NCBI GenBank assembly: GCA_964441765.1
Contig: CAYTVI010000019.1
Coordinates: 1-30,419 of the forward strand
Length of the DNA stretch: 30,419 bases
From: Sulfurospirillum sp964441765
Lineage (GTDB): Bacteria > Campylobacterota > Campylobacteria > Campylobacterales > Sulfurospirillaceae
Reading direction: 5' to 3'
Of the stretch, positions 16,700 to 24,232 are shown in pieces. The translations under genes and the position numbers were made by a program. The notes beneath the pieces are model-generated. The model saw only the letters and a program-made list of their open reading frames with translations. It had not been told where the DNA came from and made no database searches. Positions within the stretch are counted from its first letter, which is position 1; every line of letters begins with the position of its first letter.

Positions 16700-17706
16700 A
16701 AAGTCTTGATGAGTCTTTGATGCAACATGCCTTAAATGAGGCATGGAAGTATCAAGGGCTCACGTTTCCAAATCCCGCTGTTGGTGCTGTTGTCAGTGAT
16801 GAGGCTGGTACTATTTTAGGTATCGGAGCGCATCAAAAAGCAGGTTTTCCTCATGCTGAAGTTCTTGCTCTAAAAGATGCTTATAAGCACTTAAGTGGCG
16901 ATGAACGCATTGATTTACTACACACATCCGACGAACTTCATACTTTTTTAATTCACAATCACGCTAACCTTTTTCATAGACTCTCTTTACATGTAAGCCT
17001 AGAACCATGTCATCACTACGGAAAAACACCTCCTTGCTCACAACTCATTCACACGTTAGGTATTAAACGTATTGTGATTGGCTCGCGTGATAGCAGTGCA
17101 AAAGCGCAAGGCGGAGGTGAATTTTTACGTGAAATGGGAAAAGAAGTCATTTTTGGCTGTTTGCAAAAAGAGTGTGATGAACTCTTAACCCCTTTTACAT
17201 GTAAAGAAAACAGTATGCCTTTTGTCTTTTTCAAAGTAGCTCTTAGTTTAAATGGTGTTGCCACAGGAGGAACGATTAGCTCCTTAGAATCTCGCGTAAT
17301 GGTTCATCGTTTGCGCGATAGGTGCGATTTATTGGTGATTGGTGGCAATACAGTTCGTGAGGATAGACCCATCTTAGATGCGAGGCTTTGTGAGGGAAAA
17401 GCACCCGATGTGCTGATCTATTCACGTACTCAAAACTTTGATAAAACCATCCCTTTATTTGCTAATGTGCATCGAAAAGTTTTTATTGAACCTAGCTTAG
17501 ATAGAATGAAAACCTACTCAATGGTCATGATAGAAGGGGGACAAGCGATGATAGAAGCCATGCAAGCGCATGTAAAATGGTATCTTGTATTTCGCTCCCC
17601 TTATGACAAAGAAGGTATTACATTACATTTGCCAAGTGGTTTACGCAAGGTTTTTTCACAAGCCATTGGTGAAGATACGATGACATGGTATGTACGCGAT
17701 GTTTAG
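16693..17706 (+). CDS. ribD: Bifunctional riboflavin synthesis protein RibD (deaminase/reductase)
   Basis: A 337-residue enzyme with an N-terminal zinc deaminase domain acting on diaminohydroxy-phosphoribosylaminopyrimidine and a C-terminal NADPH reductase domain. Deaminase motifs are NPAVGAVV, HAEVLAL (zinc His and catalytic Glu) and SLEPCHHYGKTPPC (zinc Cys pair). About 35 extra residues sit between HAEVLAL and the SLEPC strand. The reductase domain begins near residue 175 with FFKVALSLNG and has LVIGGNTVREDRP and MIEGGQAM. Two palindrome copies are embedded, one coding the strand that leads into the catalytic LEPC motif. It starts inside the end of rimP. Confidence 0.93.
   Translation: MVKSLDESLMQHALNEAWKYQGLTFPNPAVGAVVSDEAGTILGIGAHQKAGFPHAEVLALKDAYKHLSGDERIDLLHTSDELHTFLIHNHANLFHRLSLHVSLEPCHHYGKTPPCSQLIHTLGIKRIVIGSRDSSAKAQGGGEFLREMGKEVIFGCLQKECDELLTPFTCKENSMPFVFFKVALSLNGVATGGTISSLESRVMVHRLRDRCDLLVIGGNTVREDRPILDARLCEGKAPDVLIYSRTQNFDKTIPLFANVHRKVFIEPSLDRMKTYSMVMIEGGQAMIEAMQAHVKWYLVFRSPYDKEGITLHLPSGLRKVFSQAIGEDTMTWYVRDV
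16987..16996. repeat. TTACATGTAA palindrome, copy 5 (in ribD)
   Basis: Context CTTTACATGTAAG; read Leu-His-Val-Ser immediately before the zinc-binding LEPC motif. Confidence 0.95.
17195..17204. repeat. TTACATGTAA palindrome, copy 6 (in ribD)
   Basis: Context TTTTACATGTAAAG; read Phe-Thr-Cys-Lys in the linker between deaminase and reductase domains, 208 bases after copy 5. Confidence 0.95.
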
Positions 17707-18445
17707 TGAATTCTTTTTCTTTGAAGCGTTTATCGTTTTGATTTCTGGCATGGTACATGGTATCTTTGGGTTTGGTTTCCCAATGATTTCGACACCGTTA
17801 TTTGCACTCTTTATGGATTTGAAAAAAGCTGTTTTATATACTCTTTTACCTACCATTGCTGTCAATTTTTTTAGCCTTAAAAAAGATAACTCTTTTGGTT
17901 CTATTTGGGGAGAATATCGGCTCTTAATTGGCAGTGTTATTGTCGGCAGTTTAGTAGGAACCAATCTTTTGGTCTTGTATTACAGTGATTATTATAAGCT
18001 CATTCTTGCAGGCGTTATCTTGCTTTATCTCAACAAAGCACGGCTTAAGATATCATTGACACACAGTGTGCAAGAACATCCTTTTGCAATGACACTTTTA
18101 TTTGGATTTTTAAGTGGGGTCGTTGGCGGAATCGCTAATATCATGATTCCCGTACTGTTAATTTTAATTTTGGAATTAAATCTTGATAAAAAACGCTCCA
18201 TTGGTGTGATGAGCTTTTGTTTTATTACCAATAAAGTATTGCAAGTGATTATTTTTGGCTACCATGGTAGTTTCAATCTCGAAACCCTCCCTTACATTCT
18301 TCCCTTTATTTTTATCGCCGTTATGGGCTTTTTTATTGGCAGTCGTATTCAAGATAAAATAGATGATGCTTTGTATAAAAAGCTTTTAAATATCGTTTTA
18401 TGGATACTCTCTTTGTACCTCATCGTCTCAACGTTTTACAGGTAA
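17690..18445 (+). CDS. TauE/SafE (TSUP) family membrane transporter
   Basis: A 251-residue protein with about eight hydrophobic segments. The N-terminal MVHGIFGFGFPMISTPLF is the TSUP repeat signature, echoed by the second-half segment GFLSGVVGGIANIMIPVLL. TSUP members export sulfite, sulfoacetate or other organosulfur anions, or take up anions; the substrate is not readable here. The start is ATG 17690 (or ATG 17699), overlapping the ribD end. It ends 18 bases inside the convergent PAS/GGDEF/EAL gene, so no terminator separates them. Confidence 0.85.
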   Translation: MYAMFSEFFFFEAFIVLISGMVHGIFGFGFPMISTPLFALFMDLKKAVLYTLLPTIAVNFFSLKKDNSFGSIWGEYRLLIGSVIVGSLVGTNLLVLYYSDYYKLILAGVILLYLNKARLKISLTHSVQEHPFAMTLLFGFLSGVVGGIANIMIPVLLILILELNLDKKRSIGVMSFCFITNKVLQVIIFGYHGSFNLETLPYILPFIFIAVMGFFIGSRIQDKIDDALYKKLLNIVLWILSLYLIVSTFYR

Positions 18446-20935
18446 CGCCATCGTTGCCATATCTGTTGGTTTGTGCAGATGAAATCCTTGCGCGTAATCA
18501 ATGCCTAATTCTCTTACTTTAACAAGCACTTCTTCACTGTGAACAAATTCTGCAACGACTGAAATTCCAAGATTTTTTGCAAAGTGCGTGATGGCTTTGA
18601 CGGTTGTATAAGCATTTGCGTCGGTATCTATATTTTTAATCAATGAACCATCGATTTTGATAAAGTCGACATGAAGGCGCAAGAGGTATTCAAAATTTGA
18701 ATAGCCTGAGCCAAAATCGTCAATGGCAATCAAACACCCTTTTTCACGTGCATTTTGTAAAAAAGTACGTACATCAGTAGAGTCTTCAAGGCTCTCAGAC
18801 TCGACCAACTCGAGGGTAATTCGCTTTTTAAGTTCAGGATATTGTGTTAAAAGTTCAAACAAAAGTGTTGAGGTTTCAGTGCACAGCATATCTTCTTTTG
18901 TAATATTGATGGAGATGTCACATACAAGTTCATGGGCTAAACGGAACCCCTCTTGTAAAACAAATTGTGTAATGTGCGCATATAAATGCAAGCGCTTTGC
19001 AAGGTCAATAAAATGAAAAGGAGAGATAATCGCACCTTTGGCATCAATCAAGCGAATGAGAAGTTCGTACTTTTTACGGTCATTTTTCTTTACATGTAAA
19101 GGGACAATTTCTTGTAAAAAGAGGGTAAAGCGATTGTGTGCAAGAGCATCACGAATCGTTTGATCCCATTTGATATCTTGCTGTAAGCGTTGTTTAAACC
19201 CTTCATTATCATCATAAATAACAATCGCATTATGAGTTGTGCGCGCTTCTTTGATAGCAATTTCTGCACGATTATACAAGTATTCTACGCCATTAGCTAT
19301 GCCCATGCGTAAGGCAAGCGTATAGAGTTTGTTTTCTACGCTAACACCTGTAAAGGAAAGTGTTTTAAGAAGAGTTTTGCACTGTTCAACAAAGAGTTCT
19401 TGTGTTGTCGTAGCATCATCGCAAAAAAGGGCAAATTCGTCAGCTTGGAGATGAAAAAGACGGATATTCTTTTCTAGGTGATTTTGTAAAGTGGTAGCAC
19501 AAGATTGTAAATAGCTATCACCAAAAGATTGACCATAAAGGGTGTTGATTTCTCTAAAACCACTGATATTGACAATAGCCAAATGAGGCGTAAGCGCGTT
19601 TGTAATCTCTTCTAGGAGCATTTTACGATTGGGAAGTTCCGCCAATGTCTCCTTGCGTAAACGTTCAACATGTTCAAAAAGTTCACTCACATCATAACGG
19701 ATTGCGATATACTCTTTAATGCGTTGGTGGCTATCAAACAAAGGCATAATGACCGATTTAACATAATAAGCACTGCCGTCTTTGCGTCTATTTTTCACAA
19801 TGCCTTTCCATGTTTTGCCTCCTTTTAGCTCTTTCCACATCTCTTGAAAGAACTCAGGTGAATTATCAGGATGGCGAACGATGTTGTGAGGTTTGCCTAA
19901 GAGTTCATCTCTTTCATACCCAGAAATCGTAAGAAACTGGTCATTGATGTAGGTAATAATCCCTTTAGCATCGGTTTTCGACACGATGGTATTTTCATCA
20001 ATGGCTTCTTTATAATGCTCTAAGAGTTGTTTCTGCTTTTCATATTCTAAAATAAGCGTTGCAATTTCACCCAGTTCATTTTTTTTCTGAGAAAGTGTGA
20101 CAAGGTAAAAAGGCTTATGTGTTTTGAGAGCGTGCGAGATACGTTCAATGGGGGTTAAAAAGGTATCTTTCGTCAAAAGATAGAACATACAAATGACGGT
20201 AACCATCACGATAAGACCTGAAATAAGAACGCTATTTTGCAAACTACCCATAAACAAGAGTACGGATGGTGTAAACTCAAAAGAGAGATACCCTAATACG
20301 GAATCATTTAAGTCTTTAAGTGGAAAATAAAAATCACTTTTTGTTAATGAGCTTAACGTAGCTTTCCCTAAGCTAATCTCTTCCATATTTTTATGAAACT
20401 GCGAGCCCCATTCTCTTCCAAGAAGAAAAAAGCCTAAAGGTTCCCCTTTGCGCTCTAAATCAGCAGAATAGTGAATAGGGGCAACAAAAAATTGATTGAA
20501 AACACCCTTGTCTTCTTGAAAGAACTCTTTAAATTGCGGTTGTGTTGTAGAAAGTGCTTTGATATCAGGTAAAAGAGGTTTCTCATAATGTGGATGGTAA
20601 GCATAAATAAGCTTTTTTTCTTTGTTAAACACATAAACATAACCTACATCGAACGTTGAGATAATGGTTTCTAAATTCTCTTTACTCCATGTAGTATCAA
20701 CGGTTTCAACAAACTCAACCAATTCGTCCCAAAAAGAATAATCAAAAACAGTTTTACGAATAAGGTTGCTTTCTAATTTTAAAACAGCTTTATAGCGCTC
20801 AAAAACAGCATTTTGTTCATGTAGAACATGGCGCTGTTCTTCTGTTTTTTTACTAAACCAGACGGTTGCCATCAAAAGGGTTGCTAGTAAAAGAATTAAA
20901 AATGTGTAAAAAGTGTATGTTTTTGCTATCTTCAT
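18428..20935 (-). CDS. Membrane CHASE4-like/PAS/GGDEF(degenerate)/EAL signalling protein
   Basis: An 835-residue cyclic-di-GMP-type protein. Membrane segments at about 9-28 and 225-245 enclose a periplasmic domain with DYSFWDELVEFV, typical of CHASE4. A PAS domain (about 305-415) resembles the Aer type (RDELLGKPHNIVRHPD near 340). The GGDEF-like domain has HLQADEFALF where GGDEF is expected, so cyclase activity is unlikely. The EAL domain keeps YELLIRL (Glu of the EAL triad), INITKEDM, TLELVESE, IDDFGSGYSNF and IDGSLIKNI, so phosphodiesterase activity is plausible. A perfect palindrome copy lies at 19090. A -10 box sits only 6 bases before its ATG. Confidence 0.92.
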   Translation of the reverse strand: MKIAKTYTFYTFLILLLATLLMATVWFSKKTEEQRHVLHEQNAVFERYKAVLKLESNLIRKTVFDYSFWDELVEFVETVDTTWSKENLETIISTFDVGYVYVFNKEKKLIYAYHPHYEKPLLPDIKALSTTQPQFKEFFQEDKGVFNQFFVAPIHYSADLERKGEPLGFFLLGREWGSQFHKNMEEISLGKATLSSLTKSDFYFPLKDLNDSVLGYLSFEFTPSVLLFMGSLQNSVLISGLIVMVTVICMFYLLTKDTFLTPIERISHALKTHKPFYLVTLSQKKNELGEIATLILEYEKQKQLLEHYKEAIDENTIVSKTDAKGIITYINDQFLTISGYERDELLGKPHNIVRHPDNSPEFFQEMWKELKGGKTWKGIVKNRRKDGSAYYVKSVIMPLFDSHQRIKEYIAIRYDVSELFEHVERLRKETLAELPNRKMLLEEITNALTPHLAIVNISGFREINTLYGQSFGDSYLQSCATTLQNHLEKNIRLFHLQADEFALFCDDATTTQELFVEQCKTLLKTLSFTGVSVENKLYTLALRMGIANGVEYLYNRAEIAIKEARTTHNAIVIYDDNEGFKQRLQQDIKWDQTIRDALAHNRFTLFLQEIVPLHVKKNDRKKYELLIRLIDAKGAIISPFHFIDLAKRLHLYAHITQFVLQEGFRLAHELVCDISINITKEDMLCTETSTLLFELLTQYPELKKRITLELVESESLEDSTDVRTFLQNAREKGCLIAIDDFGSGYSNFEYLLRLHVDFIKIDGSLIKNIDTDANAYTTVKAITHFAKNLGISVVAEFVHSEEVLVKVRELGIDYAQGFHLHKPTDMATMALPVKR
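19090..19099. repeat. TTACATGTAA palindrome, copy 7 (in the EAL-domain gene)
   Basis: A full CTTTACATGTAAAG; on the coding strand it reads Pro-Leu-His-Val-Lys near the start of the EAL domain. Confidence 0.95.
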
Positions 20936-20941
20936 CTAAAA

Positions 20942-20947
20942 AGTATA
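20942..20947 (-). promoter_or_regulatory. -10 box of the PAS/EAL gene, compatible with a leaderless message
   Basis: TATACT on the minus strand is separated from the ATG at 20935 by 6 bases, so the usual start of transcription would fall at or next to the initiation codon. No ribosome site is visible. Confidence 0.4.
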
Positions 20948-20951
20948 GTCA

Positions 20952-20972
20952 AAAGCAATTTAAAGTTGCTTT
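20952..20972. promoter_or_regulatory. Inverted repeat upstream of the PAS/EAL gene
   Basis: AAAGCAA and TTGCTTT form 7-base arms around a 7-base centre, just upstream of the TATACT box. It could be an operator or chance in AT-rich DNA. Confidence 0.3.
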
Positions 20973-21003
20973 ATTTTTAAAAATAAGATACACTTTGAAC
21001 CAG

Positions 21004-21028
21004 AAAGATGAGGTTCGAGTTCATCTTT
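21004..21028 (+). other. Hairpin in the leader region upstream of the cold shock gene
   Basis: AAAGATGA (21004-21011) pairs with TCATCTTT (21021-21028) around a 9-base loop; GGTGG and a run of six T follow. It may be a weak terminator or a structure in a long cold-shock leader. The 205-bp gap 20936-21140 holds no convincing gene. Confidence 0.3.
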
Positions 21029-21140
21029 GGTGGTTTTTTGATGGTCAACCTTTTGTTACTGCTCTAAATACTCCAAGAATACTCAATTTTTCACTTTTCA
21101 ATACCACTTCAGTAATGAAGTTATATACACAGGAGCTTTT

Positions 21141-21356
21141 ATGGCACTTTTAGAAGGAACCGTTAAGTGGTTCAATGTTGAAAAAGGTTTTGGATTTATC
21201 CAACCAAACGATGGCGGTAAAGATGTATTCGTACACTTTCGTCAAGTAAACAAGTCAGGTTATGGCCGTGTTTCTTTAGACGAAGGTCAAAAAGTTACTT
21301 ATGAACTCGGCGAAGGTCCAAAAGGCCCACAAGCTGAGAACGTTACAGGACTATAA
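21141..21356 (+). CDS. Cold shock domain protein (CspA family)
   Basis: A 71-residue single-stranded nucleic-acid chaperone. RNP1 (KGFGFIQP) and RNP2 (DVFVHF) are intact, preceded by EGTVKWFNVEKG. The ATG follows an AGGAG about 7 bases upstream. It stands alone between two minus-strand genes, with a long AT-rich leader region. Which Csp paralogue it is cannot be decided. Confidence 0.97.
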   Translation: MALLEGTVKWFNVEKGFGFIQPNDGGKDVFVHFRQVNKSGYGRVSLDEGQKVTYELGEGPKGPQAENVTGL

Positions 21357-21362
21357 TAATCC

Positions 21363-22523
21363 TTAAGAGGAGATTTTCTCCTCTTTCCTAAATCGATAGA
21401 TAAACTCACTTCCCACACCCTCTTTAGAATTGACCTCAATTTTTACATCATACTTTTCACAAATACTCTTAACAATGCTTAAGCCTATCCCAAAACCGCC
21501 TTTAAAGATGTCGCCTCTGTAGTGACGCTCAAACACTTTATCAACCTCTTTAATCCCAATGCCCGCATCTTTAACACGAAAAAGAATTTCATGTAAGTGT
21601 TCTGATAAAAAAACTTCGATAGCACTTTTAGGATGTGAATATTTGATAGCATTGGTGATGTTATTGTCCACAATACGTTGCAGTTCAATGCGGTTGATAT
21701 TTACATGTAAAGAAGGCTCAATCGTTGAAAAAAGCGTTATCTCTTTGGAGCTAGCAAGTGCATCAAAGTAGGCTAAACGTTCTTGCAAAAAGGTTGAGAA
21801 ACAGACCTCTTCCGTAGAGTAGGTGATGGTTTTATTTTTGATGAGGTATTCTAAATCATCGTACAAAGTTGCTAAGGTTGAAAGGGCGGCAAGGGAGCGA
21901 AAAAGTCTTTTATCGTGGTATTTATCGACCAAGCTTTCAATGTTAAGCTGCATGATGCCAAGAGGTGTTTTGAGCTCATGCATCACATCATCAAAAAAGT
22001 TATTCATGCGTGTGGATGCTTCGGTGTAGGGGCGTAGCATGGATTTGATGATGAGATAAGAGATAACAAAAATTCCCCCTAAAACCACACCGATAATCAC
22101 TAAAATATCAAAAATCACTTGCGAATAGGAAAGCTCTTTGTAAATGACTAAAAAACGTGCGTCTAAAGCGTTTGTTTGTAAGGTGTGTTTATAAAAAAGC
22201 ACATTATCCCTTTGTGCATAGACATCGCTAAAATAGGGCAAAGGTGTTTCAAGAAGCGAAAAAAGAATCTCATCTTTTTCATCCAAAAGAGCGCTTTTAT
22301 AAATGATGGAGCGGGGAAATAAAAAAAGTTTTTCTAAAGGAGATATGGCATAAATTTGCGCTTCGACTTCTTGTGCGTATTGGCGCATGCCCTCTTGTTG
22401 GTGCAGTTGCGCAAAACGCAAGGAGAGTGAAAGATAATTCAAAATCGGAAAAGAGACCACTAAAAGAGTGAGTAGGGTAAAGACCAGCGCAAAAGCAGAG
22501 GCTTTTTTTGTCTCATTTTTCAA
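21363..22523 (-). CDS. Sensor histidine kinase of the sensory operon next to tsdA
   Basis: A 386-residue membrane kinase. Hydrophobic segments near residues 9-32 and 136-160 flank a periplasmic region of about 100 residues. The H-box has H182 (VMHELKTPLG), followed by an N-box (NNITNAIKYS), a G1 box (DAGIGIKE) and a G2 box (GGFGIGLSIVK). There is no obvious HAMP domain between membrane and H-box. It overlaps the response regulator by 11 bases and is the last gene of a three-gene operon. Its small periplasmic domain, together with the adjacent stand-alone sensor, suggests sensing may be shared between them. Confidence 0.93.
   Translation of the reverse strand: MKNETKKASAFALVFTLLTLLVVSFPILNYLSLSLRFAQLHQQEGMRQYAQEVEAQIYAISPLEKLFLFPRSIIYKSALLDEKDEILFSLLETPLPYFSDVYAQRDNVLFYKHTLQTNALDARFLVIYKELSYSQVIFDILVIIGVVLGGIFVISYLIIKSMLRPYTEASTRMNNFFDDVMHELKTPLGIMQLNIESLVDKYHDKRLFRSLAALSTLATLYDDLEYLIKNKTITYSTEEVCFSTFLQERLAYFDALASSKEITLFSTIEPSLHVNINRIELQRIVDNNITNAIKYSHPKSAIEVFLSEHLHEILFRVKDAGIGIKEVDKVFERHYRGDIFKGGFGIGLSIVKSICEKYDVKIEVNSKEGVGSEFIYRFRKEEKISS
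21365..21385 (+). terminator. Hairpin after the cold shock gene, shared with the convergent kinase gene
   Basis: AAGAGGAGA (21365-21373) pairs with TCTCCTCTT (21377-21385) over a 3-base loop, 9 bases after the csp stop. It overlaps the last codons of the convergent histidine kinase. The T-run after it is short, so efficiency is unclear. Confidence 0.6.
21701..21710. repeat. TTACATGTAA palindrome, copy 8 (in the kinase gene)
   Basis: Context ATTTACATGTAAAG; read Leu-His-Val-Asn. Confidence 0.95.
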
Positions 22524-23172
22524 TTTTATATCCTATGCTTTTGGCGGTAATAATCAAATCTTTATGGCTTTTGTCTCGAATTTTTTTAATCAGCATCCGA
22601 ATGTCATTGTCTCCGATGGGTTTATTGTCCCACACATAATCACGAATCAGCTCTGTGGAGATAAACTGACCACGGTTTTTGACCAGTAAAAAAAGCAGTT
22701 TCTTTTCATAGGATGTTAGTGGAATAAGCACATTTTCTTTGTAAAGACTCTCTTGTTCTAAGGCGTATTCAAAGCCAAAAGGAAGCGCTATTTTGGCTAA
22801 AGTGGTGTGGAGATGGTAGCTACTGATGGTTTGATTGACTCGATAGCGCAACTCTTTGAGTGAAAAAGGCTTTCGGATGTAGTCATTGCATCCAAGCTCA
22901 TACCCTAAACTTAAGTTGTTAATATCTGTCAAAGAGGTGATAAAAATAATGGGTAAGTCTAGTTTGGCTTTACGTATCTGTTTTAAAATCTCGTACCCAT
23001 CAAGATTTGGAACACGAATATCAAGCAATGCAAGTTGGTACGATGTCTCAAACAAAGCATCAAGGGCTTTTTCACCATCATCAAAATCATCAACACTGTA
23101 TCCCATCTCTTCTAAGAGCTCTTTAATGCTCTCCTTATAGGTGTAGTCATCTTCTAAGAGTAAAATTTTCAT
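22513..23172 (-). CDS. OmpR-family response regulator of the sensory operon
   Basis: A 219-residue regulator: receiver with acidic pair EDD near residue 7, phospho-acceptor D51 (LALLDIRVPNLDG), Thr in ITSL and Lys in IRKPFS; then a winged-helix domain (about 125-219) ending IITAKSIGYKIEK. The start ATG overlaps the sensor gene stop (ATGA). OmpR-type regulators bind direct repeats one helical turn apart; two ATTGACG repeats 11 bases apart stand upstream of the divergent tsdA-like gene and are the best candidate target. Confidence 0.93.
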   Translation of the reverse strand: MKILLLEDDYTYKESIKELLEEMGYSVDDFDDGEKALDALFETSYQLALLDIRVPNLDGYEILKQIRKAKLDLPIIFITSLTDINNLSLGYELGCNDYIRKPFSLKELRYRVNQTISSYHLHTTLAKIALPFGFEYALEQESLYKENVLIPLTSYEKKLLFLLVKNRGQFISTELIRDYVWDNKPIGDNDIRMLIKKIRDKSHKDLIITAKSIGYKIEK

Positions 23173-24113
23173 CGAATCATCACATGTGTAGGGTTTTTAG
23201 GAAGTTCAGGCGCGTAGGGCAGACTTTGTAAGGCTTTGGTGCGAGGTAAAAGCGTGGAACGAAGCAAAAGGGATTCTTTGAGCAAATTGGCATCAAACCA
23301 AATCCCAATATAACCGATACGCTTGGCTTCGATGTCAAACAAAGGGGTAAATCCAAAAAGCATCCCCTCCATGCGTGCGAAACCATTCTCCAAAATCTCA
23401 GAGGAGATAAGAGGCTTTAAAATACCATGACACGCTTTGCCACAGCTATTGCTGACAATGACAAAATCATTCATCTGCTCCAACTCTTTCATCCACTCAC
23501 CAATCTCTAAAAACTCTTTATCCATCAAGACTAAAAAATGTATTTTTTTATCTTTGAGTTTGGCAGAGATTTCATCAAATCCCATGATGACTTCCAAAGA
23601 GCCGATGTACGTCTCTTTATCAAAAATAGGGCAGAGCGCTTTGATATTGAGGCGTTTCCCAAGCTCAATCGACACCAAAGGCAGTTTGGTTTGACGCAAG
23701 GTTTCTAAGCCTTTGCGAAACGGTTTCAAATCTTCCCCATAACTCTCAAAATCCCAGCTGCGTACCCACGCATGGGCATCTTGTGTGTGTAGTTGAATAT
23801 CAAGATGCTCTATTTGAAGATACTGTTTGATTTTGTGCATCTCTTCACGCATGGCTTCAAACGCTTGGGTTCTGTCGTTTAAAAGATAGCTTTGTTTAAT
23901 AGCTTCATTTTGAGAGAGCATCAGCGCCATGCTAAGGGAGAGTTGTTTTTCATGGGCAATAAGCTCTTGTGTAAGGTTTAACACACTTGCCACACTGTTT
24001 TTAGCATCTTCAATGTAGAGGTTATGGTTGGCTCTGTAAATTAAAAATGCCAAGGTAATAATGGCTAAAAAAAAGAGTCCAAAGAAGAGTGCTAAAGAGC
24101 GAAATGTTTTGAT
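23169..24113 (-). CDS. Membrane-anchored periplasmic sensor protein (Cache-like) without output domain
   Basis: About 315 residues from a proposed ATC start at 24113, or 295 from the first canonical start (TTG 24053). An N-terminal membrane helix (residues 7-26 in the longer form) precedes a periplasmic alpha/beta region resembling double-Cache sensors: a long helix, then strands such as VSIELGKRLNIKALCPI and GSLEVIMGFDE. There is no kinase, HAMP or chemotaxis domain. C224-x3-C228-H229 (23427-23444) is a possible heme, metal or disulfide site. The TTG start would cut the helix in half and has no ribosome site, whereas AAAGGA lies 6 bases before the ATC. It is the first gene of the sensor-regulator-kinase operon and divergent from tsdA. 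Confidence 0.75.
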   Translation of the reverse strand: MKTFRSLALFFGLFFLAIITLAFLIYRANHNLYIEDAKNSVASVLNLTQELIAHEKQLSLSMALMLSQNEAIKQSYLLNDRTQAFEAMREEMHKIKQYLQIEHLDIQLHTQDAHAWVRSWDFESYGEDLKPFRKGLETLRQTKLPLVSIELGKRLNIKALCPIFDKETYIGSLEVIMGFDEISAKLKDKKIHFLVLMDKEFLEIGEWMKELEQMNDFVIVSNSCGKACHGILKPLISSEILENGFARMEGMLFGFTPLFDIEAKRIGYIGIWFDANLLKESLLLRSTLLPRTKALQSLPYAPELPKNPTHVMIR

Positions 24114-24123
24114 GGTTTTTCCT

Positions 24124-24133
24124 TTACATGTAA
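24124..24133. repeat. TTACATGTAA palindrome, copy 9 (leader of the sensory operon)
   Basis: A full CTTTACATGTAAAG between the -10 box and the proposed start. Its right arm on the minus strand contributes to the AAAGGA ribosome site, so it lies in the leader. Confidence 0.95.
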
Positions 24134-24144
24134 AGCTAAACCTA

Positions 24145-24150
24145 ATTATA
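24145..24150 (-). promoter_or_regulatory. -10 box of the sensor-regulator-kinase operon
   Basis: TATAAT on the minus strand, 31 bases upstream of the proposed ATC start. It argues that the frame's further upstream extension is not translated. Confidence 0.55.
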
Positions 24151-24171
24151 CCTTAAAAGTAAAAAGGAAAA

Positions 24172-24189
24172 ATTGACGTTTGATTGACG
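24172..24189 (+). promoter_or_regulatory. Two ATTGACG direct repeats upstream of tsdA (candidate regulator site)
   Basis: ATTGACG at 24172-24178 and 24183-24189, exactly 11 bases apart, lie in the gap between the divergent sensory operon and the cytochrome gene. Possible -10 boxes downstream are TAAGAT (24199-24204) and TAAAAT (24212-24217). The spacing fits an OmpR-family dimer on one face of the helix; alternatively one copy is a -35 box. Confidence 0.5.
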
Positions 24190-24232
24190 AAGAAAGCGTA
24201 AGATACCATCATAAAATGCTAAGGAGGCAATA

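Noticed and set aside
21009..21025. GGTTCGAGT resembling a tRNA T-loop upstream of the cold shock gene
   Set aside because: The flanking bases do not make a proper T-stem, and no acceptor stem, anticodon arm or CCA end can be built around it.
20866..21153. Possible 95-codon gene overlapping the cold shock leader
   Set aside because: It overlaps the start of the PAS/EAL gene and its promoter region, has no recognisable domain and no good ribosome site; it looks like chance in AT-rich DNA.
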